Assembly: GCA_903927495.1 (NCBI GenBank)
Contig: CAIYNH010000266.1
Span: forward strand, 1 to 5,241
DNA: 5,241 bases
From: an uncultured beta proteobacterium
Lineage (GTDB): Bacteria > Pseudomonadota > Gammaproteobacteria > Burkholderiales > Burkholderiaceae_C
Direction: 5' to 3'
Part shown: positions 1-5,241 of the stretch, in pieces
Numbering within the stretch: position 1 is the stretch's first letter
How the letters are laid out: the number at the start of each line of letters is the position of its first letter
Made by a program: the position numbers and the translations under genes
Notes under the pieces: model-generated
Databases searched by the model: none
Told to the model about the DNA's origin: nothing
The model's input: the letters and a program-made list of their open reading frames with translations, nothing else

Positions 1-503
1 ACAAGGAAATTGCCCTGAACTTCATCACGCCGCACCAGAAGTGGGGTATTCACTCCACCTACAGTGACAACCTGTTGATGCTAACGCTGAACCGGGGTGG
101 CAGTGTGGTCTGGCTCAGTGAAGACGATGCCAAGAGCGCGGGTATTGAAGACAACGACTGGATCGAGCTCTTCAATATCAACGGCTCGATTGTGGCCCGT
201 GCGGTAGTCAGTCAGCGCGTCAACCCCGGCATGACGCTGATGTACCACTCGCAAGAGAAGGTCATCAACACCCCCGGCTCGGAAATCACCGGTGCGCGAG
301 GTGGCATTCACAACTCGGTGACCCGCATTGTGCTGAAACCTACCCACATGATTGGTGGTTACGCCCAGTTCAGCTACGGCTTCAACTACTACGGAACGAT
401 TGGCACCAACCGTGATGAGTTTGTCGTGGTGCGCAAGATGGCCAAGGTGGACTGGCTCGATGACGAGGGTTCGTCCACTGAATCAACCCCGGCCCACGCC
501 TAA
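1..503 (+). CDS. narG: Respiratory nitrate reductase alpha subunit, C-terminal part (5' truncated by window edge)
   Basis: Catalytic molybdenum (bis-MGD) subunit of membrane-bound nitrate reductase, which reduces nitrate to nitrite on the cytoplasmic side. Only the last 166 residues are present, reading from base 3; E. coli NarG is about 1247 residues, so roughly the final 13% is seen. The visible part corresponds to the C-terminal molybdopterin-dinucleotide-binding domain. Close to the E. coli protein are the stretches TPHQKWGIHSTYSDNLLML, RGGIHNSVTRI, KPTHMIGGYA, YGFNYYGTIGTNRDEFVVVRKM and DWLDDEG. The open frame runs in from the left edge without a stop, so the internal TTG/ATG at 75/78 is not the start. 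The gene ends in TAA at 501-503, and the narH ribosome binding site overlaps this stop. Identification is very secure; the final few residues (STESTPAHA) are variable in the family. Confidence 0.98.
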   Translation, partial: KEIALNFITPHQKWGIHSTYSDNLLMLTLNRGGSVVWLSEDDAKSAGIEDNDWIELFNINGSIVARAVVSQRVNPGMTLMYHSQEKVINTPGSEITGARGGIHNSVTRIVLKPTHMIGGYAQFSYGFNYYGTIGTNRDEFVVVRKMAKVDWLDDEGSSTESTPAHA

Positions 504-507
504 GGAG
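502..507 (+). promoter_or_regulatory. Shine-Dalgarno site of narH, overlapping the narG stop
   Basis: AAGGAG begins inside the narG TAA stop codon and lies 7 nt before the narH ATG at 515. It fixes the narH start and suggests that ribosomes finishing narG help initiate narH. Confidence 0.8.
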
Positions 508-514
508 AACAGAT

Positions 515-2038
515 ATGAAAATTCGCGCACAAATTGGCATGGTGCTCAACCTGGACAAGTGCATAGGTTGCCACACATGTTCGGTCACCTGCAAAAACGT
601 CTGGACCAGCCGCCCAGGCATGGAATACGCCTGGTTCAACAACGTCGAGACCAAACCCGGTATTGGTTACCCCAAGGAATGGGAAAACCAGGAGAAGTGG
701 AACGGGGGCTGGGTTCGCAAGGCTGATGGCAAGATCGAACCACGCCAGGGTCCTAAGTGGAAGCTGCTGATGCGTATCTTCGCCAACCCTTACTTGCCCG
801 AGATTGACGACTACTACGAGCCCTATACTTTTGACTACGCGCATTTGCAATCGGCACCTGAGTCCAAGGCTGCACCGACCGCTCGGCCACGCAGCCTGAT
901 CACCGGCAAGCGCATGGAAAAGATCGTCTGGGGCCCGAATTGGGAAGAAATTCTGGGCGGCGAGTTCTCCAAGCGCAGCAAGGACAAGAACTTTGACGAT
1001 ATCCAGAAGGACATCTACGGCCAGTTTGAGAACACCTTCATGATGTCCCTGCCACGCCTGTGCGAGCACTGTCTGAACCCGGCGTGTGTGGCTTCGTGTC
1101 CATCCGGTTCGATCTACAAGCGCGAGGAAGACGGCATTGTGCTGATCGATCAGGACAAATGCCGTGGCTGGCGGATGTGCGTGAGTGGATGTCCGTACAA
1201 GAAAATTTACTACAACTGGAAAAGTGGCAAGGCCGAAAAGTGCATCTTCTGCTACCCACGCATTGAATCGGGCCAACCTACGGTGTGCAGTGAAACCTGC
1301 GTCGGCCGGATTCGCTATCTGGGTGTGCTGCTGTACGATGCCGACCGCATTGCGCAAGCCGCCAGCGTCGAGCGTGATCGTGACCTGTATCAGGCGCAGC
1401 TCGACATCTTTCTGGACCCAAATGACCCGAAAGTCATTGAGCAAGCTCGCATCGACGGTATTCCCGACAAGTGGATGGAGTCCGCACGCAAGAGTCCGGT
1501 TTACAAGATGGCTGTGGAGTGGAAAGTCGCCTTGCCCTTGCACCCTGAGTACCGTACGTTGCCGATGGTCTGGTATGTGCCACCACTGTCACCGATTAGT
1601 GCCGCCGCCAACGCCGGGAACATCGGTATCAATGGGGAAATTCCGGATGTCAAGCAACTGCGCATTCCGGTCAAGTATCTGGCCAATCTGCTCACTGCTG
1701 GTGACACTTTCCCTGTCGAACGTGCGCTCGAGCGCATGCTGGCGATGCGCGCTTACCAGCGTGGCAAACATGTCGATGGCAAGCCGAACCTGGCTGCACT
1801 GGAACAAGTCCAGATGAAGCCATTGGCAGTTGAAGAGATGTACCAGGTAATGGCAATCGCCAATTACGAAGACCGCTTTGTCATTCCCAGCAGCCACCGC
1901 GAATACGCTGAAAACACCTTTGATTTGCGCGGCGGCTGTGGCTTTTCGTTTGGCAATGGTTGCTCGGATGGTGCCAGCGAGGCCAGTTTGTTTGGGGGCA
2001 CCAAACGGCGCACCATCCCGATCAAGGCGGAGGTATAG
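515..2038 (+). CDS. narH: Respiratory nitrate reductase beta subunit (iron-sulfur electron-transfer subunit)
   Basis: Cytoplasmic iron-sulfur subunit that carries electrons from the NarI hemes to NarG. It has 507 residues (E. coli 512). Four cysteine groups are complete: C16/C19/C22/C26; C183/C186/C191/C195; C216/C222/C226 with W219 where a fourth Cys would be; and C243/C246/C258/C262. After the first group the numbers are one lower than in E. coli. The Trp in the third group is the normal NarH feature and marks the [3Fe-4S] cluster; the other three groups hold [4Fe-4S] clusters, with the usual ferredoxin-like sharing of cysteines between groups. The C-terminal CGFSFGNGCSDG motif is also typical. 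The ATG at 515 is supported by the Shine-Dalgarno site at 502-507 and by alignment to the family N-terminus. The gene lies 11 nt after narG and 3 nt before narJ. Nothing in it looks damaged. Confidence 0.99.
   Translation: MKIRAQIGMVLNLDKCIGCHTCSVTCKNVWTSRPGMEYAWFNNVETKPGIGYPKEWENQEKWNGGWVRKADGKIEPRQGPKWKLLMRIFANPYLPEIDDYYEPYTFDYAHLQSAPESKAAPTARPRSLITGKRMEKIVWGPNWEEILGGEFSKRSKDKNFDDIQKDIYGQFENTFMMSLPRLCEHCLNPACVASCPSGSIYKREEDGIVLIDQDKCRGWRMCVSGCPYKKIYYNWKSGKAEKCIFCYPRIESGQPTVCSETCVGRIRYLGVLLYDADRIAQAASVERDRDLYQAQLDIFLDPNDPKVIEQARIDGIPDKWMESARKSPVYKMAVEWKVALPLHPEYRTLPMVWYVPPLSPISAAANAGNIGINGEIPDVKQLRIPVKYLANLLTAGDTFPVERALERMLAMRAYQRGKHVDGKPNLAALEQVQMKPLAVEEMYQVMAIANYEDRFVIPSSHREYAENTFDLRGGCGFSFGNGCSDGASEASLFGGTKRRTIPIKAEV
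2029..2034 (+). promoter_or_regulatory. Shine-Dalgarno site of narJ inside the end of narH
   Basis: GGAGGT lies within the last codons of narH, 7 nt before the narJ ATG at 2042. This strong site decides the narJ start and fits coupled translation of the two genes. Confidence 0.8.
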
Positions 2039-2041
2039 ACC

Positions 2042-2755
2042 ATGGCGATTTTCTCCAACATCACCGGAGCCTCGCGCAGCTTGCGCGTATTGGCCCGACT
2101 GTTGTCATACCCAGATGCACTATTGCGCGCTGACCTGGATGATATGCGGCAGGCGCTGCTGACTGAATGCGCTGTTCCGGCAGCGCGACTGGTCGAGCTT
2201 GAAGCGCTCATCAGCGCACTGCAACGCGGTAATTCGTTGGACAACGAGGCCGAATACGTTGAAGTGTTTGATCGCGGCCGTGCCACCTCTTTGCACCTGT
2301 TCGAGCACGTGCATGGGGATTCGCGTGAGCGTGGTCCGGCCATGATTGATCTGACCCAGACCTATGAAAAGGCCGGCTTATTTCTTGGCCCCAACGAAAT
2401 GCCCGACTACCTGCCGGTGGTGCTTGAATTTGTATCGACTCAGCCACCGCAGGAGGCGCGTTCTTTCCTGAGCGAGATGGCGCACATCTTCAATGCAATT
2501 TTCAACGCATTGCAGCAGCGCAACAGTCCCTACGCCAGCGTCCTTGGAGCGCTGCTGGAGCTCAGCGGTGAAAAAGCACACCCGGTAAAAGTAATTCAGG
2601 ACGAGCCACTGGATGACACCTGGGAAGAACCTGTGGTGTTTGATGGCTGTTCCTCCAAGGGGCAAATCAAGCCTGACCAACCCCAACCCATTCACTTTGT
2701 CAAAACTGCGGCAGCCAGAACCACGGCTTCTGCATCTGCTGGAGCCACATCATGA
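2042..2755 (+). CDS. narJ: Nitrate reductase assembly chaperone (molybdenum cofactor assembly, delta subunit)
   Basis: System-specific cytoplasmic chaperone that binds apo-NarGH, is needed for molybdenum cofactor and Fe-S insertion, and helps dock NarGH onto NarI; it is not part of the final enzyme. It has 237 residues, the size of E. coli NarJ, and belongs to the TorD/DmsD/NarJ family of all-helical redox chaperones. Diagnostic sequence: LARLLSYPDALL near residues 17-28, the central YVEVFDRGRATSLHLFEHVHG block (72-92) followed by DSRERGPAM, then MPDYLPVVLEF, and DDTWEEPVVF near 192-201, equivalent to the VWEEEQVKF region of E. coli NarJ. The tail after about residue 215 is Ala/Thr/Ser-rich and probably disordered. 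The start has a strong GGAGGT site, and the stop overlaps the narI ATG (ATGA), a sign of translational coupling. No defects seen. Confidence 0.97.
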   Translation: MAIFSNITGASRSLRVLARLLSYPDALLRADLDDMRQALLTECAVPAARLVELEALISALQRGNSLDNEAEYVEVFDRGRATSLHLFEHVHGDSRERGPAMIDLTQTYEKAGLFLGPNEMPDYLPVVLEFVSTQPPQEARSFLSEMAHIFNAIFNALQQRNSPYASVLGALLELSGEKAHPVKVIQDEPLDDTWEEPVVFDGCSSKGQIKPDQPQPIHFVKTAAARTTASASAGATS

Positions 2756-3486
2756 ACACACTCAACAATCTCCTGTTTGGCGTGTACCCCTACATCGCCC
2801 TCTCAATTTTCTTGTTAGGCAGTTTGATCCGCTTCGACCGGGATCAGTACACATGGAAAAGCGATTCGTCGCAGCTTCTTAAAGCGGGTCAGTTGCGTTG
2901 GGGTAGCAACCTATTTCATATTGGTGTGCTGTTTCTGTTAGCGGGTCATACCATGGGTTTGCTGACACCACACTTTATGTATGAGCACTTCATCAGCGCT
3001 GGCAACAAACAACTTATGGCTATGGTCAGTGGTGGCTTGGCCGGCTTGTTGGGCTTCATCGGTGTCAGCATTTTGTTGCACCGCAGGTTGACCGAACCGC
3101 GCATTCGCATCAACTCCAAAACCAGCGACATCGTTTTGCTGGTGCTGCTGTGGTTGCAACTGGCTTTAGGTCTGGCTACTGTGCCGTTATCGGGCCAGCA
3201 TCTGGACGGCAGCATGATGATGAAACTGGCCGGCTGGGCTCAATCTATTGTGACTTTCCAACCAGGCGCTGTTGAACTGCTGGCAGAAGCCGGATTTATC
3301 TTCAAACTACACATGTTCTTGGGTATGAGCATTTTTGTGATTTTCCCGTTCACCCGACTGGTTCATGTATGGAGTGGTTTTGGCACCCTCGCCTATCTGG
3401 CCCGCCCCTACCAAGTGGTGCGTGCGCGGCGGCTGAATGTGCCGGCCGGCCAGATTCAGCCACCACGCTCTGGCGCTGGCGTTTGA
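2752..3486 (+). CDS. narI: Respiratory nitrate reductase gamma subunit (diheme cytochrome b)
   Basis: Inner-membrane subunit that oxidises quinol near the periplasmic face and passes electrons through two b hemes to NarH. It has 244 residues (E. coli 225). The heme-ligand histidines fall at exactly the E. coli positions: H56 and H66 (NLFHIGVLFLLAGH), H187 (FKLHMFLGM) and H205 (TRLVHVWS). Five hydrophobic segments are visible, at roughly 8-26, 53-72, 88-110, 126-146 and 183-203. LTPHFMYE (71-78) and QHLDGSMMMKLAGWAQSIVTF (149-169) are family blocks. A GGAG site at 2741-2744 precedes the ATG, which overlaps the narJ stop by 4 nt. The protein carries about 18 residues beyond the point where E. 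coli NarI ends (after VRAR). This tail is Pro/Gly/Arg-rich and its DNA contains an inverted repeat. The isomerase gene begins 20 nt downstream. Confidence 0.98.
   Translation: MNTLNNLLFGVYPYIALSIFLLGSLIRFDRDQYTWKSDSSQLLKAGQLRWGSNLFHIGVLFLLAGHTMGLLTPHFMYEHFISAGNKQLMAMVSGGLAGLLGFIGVSILLHRRLTEPRIRINSKTSDIVLLVLLWLQLALGLATVPLSGQHLDGSMMMKLAGWAQSIVTFQPGAVELLAEAGFIFKLHMFLGMSIFVIFPFTRLVHVWSGFGTLAYLARPYQVVRARRLNVPAGQIQPPRSGAGV
3428..3464 (+). repeat. GC-rich inverted repeat in the 3' end of narI
   Basis: GGCTGAAT (3431-3438) and ATTCAGCC (3454-3461) are perfect reverse complements. One mismatch outward, two further G-C pairs (3428-3429 with 3463-3464) extend the stem to 10 of 11 pairs. The 15-nt loop contains the self-complementary GGCCGGCC (3444-3451). 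There is no T-run afterwards, so this is not an intrinsic terminator. It lies in codons about 226-238, the non-conserved tail of NarI, shortly before the next gene. A role in mRNA stability or in setting relative expression is possible but not shown. Confidence 0.5.
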
Positions 3487-3506
3487 GCAAAACCTGGGGA
3501 TTGACC

Positions 3507-4297
3507 ATGCAAACACTTTCCATAGAACCTGTGTCGGTTGCGAGCATCAATGGCGTAGCGCTCAATACCTTGAGTGACGCGCCTGAAGCCGACGAACTTC
3601 GCCAGCGTGCTTGCTCAGAGTTGCTGCGGCAGGCGGCCATCACTGAAGGCTTGTTGTCGGCAAGTGATATCCCAGGTACCGATGGGATATTAAGTGATGC
3701 AGCCTCGGCCGCCATTGAGGCGCTACTTGAAAAGAATCTGCTAATTCCCGAACCCTCAGATGCCGCCTGCTGGCGTCATCATGCGGCGCATCAATCCACG
3801 TACACCACTGGAGAACGGGTGCAGGTTCGACACATCCTGTTTGCCGTGACCGAGGGCATTGATCTGAACGCATTGCGCAAGCAGGCGGAAGCTTGTCTGC
3901 TTAACGTGCGCTGTCATGATGGCCACGCTGCTGAGGACGCATTTGCCAAAGCTGCCAGCACGCTGTCGAATTGCCCCAGCGGAGCCGAGGTGGTCAACTG
4001 GGTTGGCTTGGCGCATCCGACTGCGCACCAGAGTTTGCCACGGAGTTGTTTGGGCATCAGGAAGTGGGTGTGCTACCGCGCCTGGTGCACAGCCGCTTTG
4101 GCCTGCACGTGGTGGAAGTGCTTGGCCGTGAAGCCGGTGTGGCCCAGTCCTTCGATTCGGTTCGCGGCGCGGTTACCATGGCCTTGAAGCAAAAAGCCTA
4201 CATTACCGCACTGCGTCAATACTTGAGCCTGCTGGCTGGTGCCGCCACGGTTGAGGGAGTTATGCTGGATGAGGCCAAGTCTGCGCTGGTTCAGTGA
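3507..4297 (+). pseudogene. PpiC-type (parvulin) peptidyl-prolyl cis-trans isomerase, interrupted by a frameshift
   Basis: Family role: catalyses cis-trans isomerisation of Xaa-Pro bonds to help folding. No signal peptide or membrane segment is visible, so a cytoplasmic role is expected. The ATG at 3507 follows GGGGA (3496-3500). Frame 1 encodes an N-terminal helical region starting near INGVALN, then the parvulin domain from about residue 105 with VRHILF (H109), ending in CPSGA (to A160). The conserved sequence then continues in another frame from base 3989: GGQLGWL, SDCAPEFA, LPRLVHSRFGLHVVEV. One missing base near 3987-3990 explains this; restoring a G (GAGGTGG to GAGGGTGG) gives a 263-residue protein with A-E-G-G-Q-L-G-W and the second conserved histidine at corrected residue 201. 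As written, frame 1 runs to a stop at 4185-4187, giving 160 native plus 66 foreign residues. A PpiC-type gene after narI is also known in Pseudomonas. A sequencing error is an alternative to a true pseudogene. Confidence 0.88.
3665..3692 (+). repeat. Short hairpin inside the isomerase gene
   Basis: ATATCCCA (3667-3674) and TGGGATAT (3683-3690) are perfect reverse complements around an 8-nt spacer that contains the palindrome GGTACC. A G-T wobble and one T-A pair could extend the stem outward. It is flanked by the direct repeat AAGTGAT (3662-3668 and 3692-3698). It lies in the variable N-terminal region of the isomerase, encoding SDIPGTDGILSD. It may be chance. Confidence 0.4.
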
Positions 4298-4308
4298 TGG
4301 CAATTAAA

Positions 4309-4314
4309 AAGGAG
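4309..4314 (+). promoter_or_regulatory. Shine-Dalgarno site of the carbonic anhydrase gene
   Basis: AAGGAG in the short gap after the isomerase gene. It sits 11 nt before the ATG at 4326, somewhat longer than ideal. The closer ATG at 4315 is out of frame, and no in-frame start gives better spacing, so 4326 is preferred. Confidence 0.65.
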
Positions 4315-4325
4315 ATGAAGTCGGT

Positions 4326-5036
4326 ATGCCAGACGATCTGTTAGAGCGTCTGCGTCGATTCCACGACCACACCTTTCCTGGCGTTCAGGAGCAGTTTCAG
4401 ACTCTGGTAACCCATGGGCAACACCCGAGCATCTTGTTCATTGGTTGCTCTGACTCACGACTGGTTCCTTACCTTTTGACAGGTACGGGTCCAGGCGAAT
4501 TGTTCCTGGTCCGCAATGTGGGTGCTTTTGTACCCCCTTATGATGGTTCAGCTGGCTACCACGGTACATCGGCTGCTATTGAATTTGCAGTACTTAACCT
4601 TAAGGTTTCACGTATTGTGGTGTGTGGTCACAGCCATTGTGGTGGCATCAGGGCGCTCTATGAAGAGGTCGATCCACAAGCCAAAAATCTGAGCGCCTGG
4701 CTTGAACTGGGCCGAGAAGCGGCACTGCCGGTACAGGTCTCGCCCGAGGCGTTGCGCCGCACAGAACAACGCGCAGTGGTCTTGCAACTTGAACGACTGA
4801 TGGGCTACCCCATGGTGCGGGCCCAAGTTGAACTGGGTCTGGTCACCCTGCACGGCTGGCACTATGTGATTGAAGAGGGCGAGGTGCATGTGTTTGATGT
4901 TCGATCTGGACAATTTGTGCCTGCCTCAGAAGCCACCCACAGCGGACACGGACCCTACATCGAACATTTGTCTGAGCCGCTTTTTAACGAAATTGATGAT
5001 GCCTACAACCCCCAAAAGAAACATGTATCTCTCTAA
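4326..5036 (+). CDS. Beta-class carbonic anhydrase
   Basis: Zinc enzyme interconverting CO2 and bicarbonate. It has 236 residues and no signal peptide, so it is probably cytoplasmic. All family hallmarks are present: CSDSR (41-45), with C41 as zinc ligand and the D43/R45 dyad; VRNVGAFVPP (62-71); GTSAAIEFAV (80-89); and CGHSHCGGI (100-108), with H102 and C105 completing the zinc site. The later part, with LMGYPMV and LHGWHYVIEEGEVHVFDV, is also typical, matching the family's usual G-W-x-Y-x-[IV]-x-x-G close. Beta-carbonic anhydrases are usually about 200-230 residues, so this is full length. It follows the isomerase by 28 nt in the same direction and overlaps the next ORF by 14 nt, so it is probably co-transcribed. 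Its job here (supplying bicarbonate for carboxylations, or buffering pH and CO2 during anaerobic growth) is inference. I do not assign a gene symbol because can, cynT and cab forms cannot be told apart by eye. Confidence 0.96.
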   Translation: MPDDLLERLRRFHDHTFPGVQEQFQTLVTHGQHPSILFIGCSDSRLVPYLLTGTGPGELFLVRNVGAFVPPYDGSAGYHGTSAAIEFAVLNLKVSRIVVCGHSHCGGIRALYEEVDPQAKNLSAWLELGREAALPVQVSPEALRRTEQRAVVLQLERLMGYPMVRAQVELGLVTLHGWHYVIEEGEVHVFDVRSGQFVPASEATHSGHGPYIEHLSEPLFNEIDDAYNPQKKHVSL

Positions 5037-5241
5037 TTTCGATGACTTGCTAAACGCAGCCCGCCAGCAAACCTCGGTGCAGCGCTTGCTGCTGGTATTT
5101 GCCACAACTGAATTGCCGACTGATGCCACACCGGAGCAACGCGCAGGTTTTGCTCGCGGAGAGGGCGGGGCATTGACTCCCGCGATGTGTGTGGATAAAT
5201 CGCCCGCTGAGGTGGCAGACTTTTTAAGCTTGAAAACTGAA
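5023..5241 (+). CDS. Small uncharacterised protein, N-terminal part (3' truncated by window edge)
   Basis: An open frame runs from the ATG at 5023 to the right edge: 73 codons with no stop, starting MYLSNFDDLLNAAR. The start overlaps the last 14 nt of the carbonic anhydrase gene. Visible features are a short helix-like start, a hydrophobic strand-like RLLLVFA (residues 21-27), and a TPEQRAGFARGEGGALTPAMCVDK segment (36-59) with one Cys. There is no signal peptide or membrane segment. I recall similar short proteins in Burkholderiales, sometimes auto-labelled as a ribonucleotide reductase alpha subunit, but nothing here resembles the reductase catalytic core, so I would not carry that name over. 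In-frame ATGs at 4996 and 4999 are alternative starts; 5023 is preferred because MxLSNFDDLL looks like a natural N-terminus. The Shine-Dalgarno match is weak (AAAAGAAA), so translation may depend on coupling with the upstream gene. Function unknown. Confidence 0.72.
   Translation, partial: MYLSNFDDLLNAARQQTSVQRLLLVFATTELPTDATPEQRAGFARGEGGALTPAMCVDKSPAEVADFLSLKTE

Noticed and set aside
1157..1195. Trp219 in place of a cluster cysteine in NarH
   Set aside because: This looks like a lost ligand but is the normal state of NarH, where the cluster is [3Fe-4S]; it is not a mutation.
500..1543. Long open frame of 347 codons on the minus strand opposite narH
   Set aside because: It lies wholly antisense to a strongly conserved gene with all its cysteine motifs, shows no recognisable domain, and is the usual shadow produced by codon bias in a GC-rich gene.
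3369..3506. Upstream extension of the isomerase frame into narI
   Set aside because: The 46 extra codons overlap the conserved last segment of narI in another frame; the ATG at 3507 has a ribosome binding site and a family-like N-terminus.
3971..4297. Separate 108-codon gene starting at TTG 3971
   Set aside because: There is no ribosome binding site, and its sequence is simply the second half of the parvulin domain; it is the downstream piece of the frameshifted isomerase.
4297..4344. Fifteen-codon ORF (MAIKKEMKSVCQTIC) whose ATG overlaps the isomerase stop and which runs past the carbonic anhydrase start
   Set aside because: It has no clear ribosome binding site, its codons are taken up by the anhydrase Shine-Dalgarno region, and so short an ORF is expected by chance. 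A leader role cannot be supported from sequence alone.
1..5241. FNR/NarL-type operator sites, CRISPR arrays, tRNAs, insertion sequences and intrinsic terminators
   Set aside because: Scanning by eye found no TTGAT-N4-ATCAA palindrome, no spaced repeats, no transposase or terminal repeats, and no GC hairpin followed by a T-run. The operon promoter should lie upstream of the window.

Overview
The window holds the distal part of a respiratory nitrate reductase operon: the 3' end of narG, then complete narH, narJ and narI. Downstream are a PpiC-type (parvulin) peptidyl-prolyl isomerase gene broken by a frameshift, a beta-class carbonic anhydrase gene, and the first 73 codons of a small uncharacterised gene. 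All are on the + strand and tightly packed. narG-narH are 11 nt apart, narH-narJ 3 nt, narJ-narI overlap by 4 nt, narI-isomerase are 20 nt apart, isomerase-anhydrase 28 nt, and the anhydrase overlaps the last gene by 14 nt. I see no terminator or obvious internal promoter, so one polycistronic transcript starting upstream of the window is likely.

The moderately GC-rich sequence, the proteobacterial style of the Nar proteins and the PpiC-type gene straight after narI (an arrangement I also recall from Pseudomonas) suggest a proteobacterium, probably a betaproteobacterium of the Burkholderiales/Comamonadaceae. That placement is inference from general resemblance, not from a search.

The genes work together as follows. 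NarI, a diheme b membrane protein, takes electrons from quinol. NarH passes them through four Fe-S clusters to the molybdenum site of NarG on the cytoplasmic face, where nitrate becomes nitrite. NarJ is the dedicated chaperone for cofactor insertion and membrane assembly of NarGH. The isomerase probably once helped folding, but as written its catalytic domain is split by what looks like loss of one G. The carbonic anhydrase interconverts CO2 and bicarbonate in the cytoplasm; its link to nitrate respiration is not established by the sequence.

Most of the window is a standard, well-conserved locus and I found no clearly new system. The points worth a second look are the frameshifted isomerase, a GC-rich hairpin inside the non-conserved tail of narI, the carbonic anhydrase plus small unknown gene trailing the operon, and a smaller hairpin in the isomerase gene.
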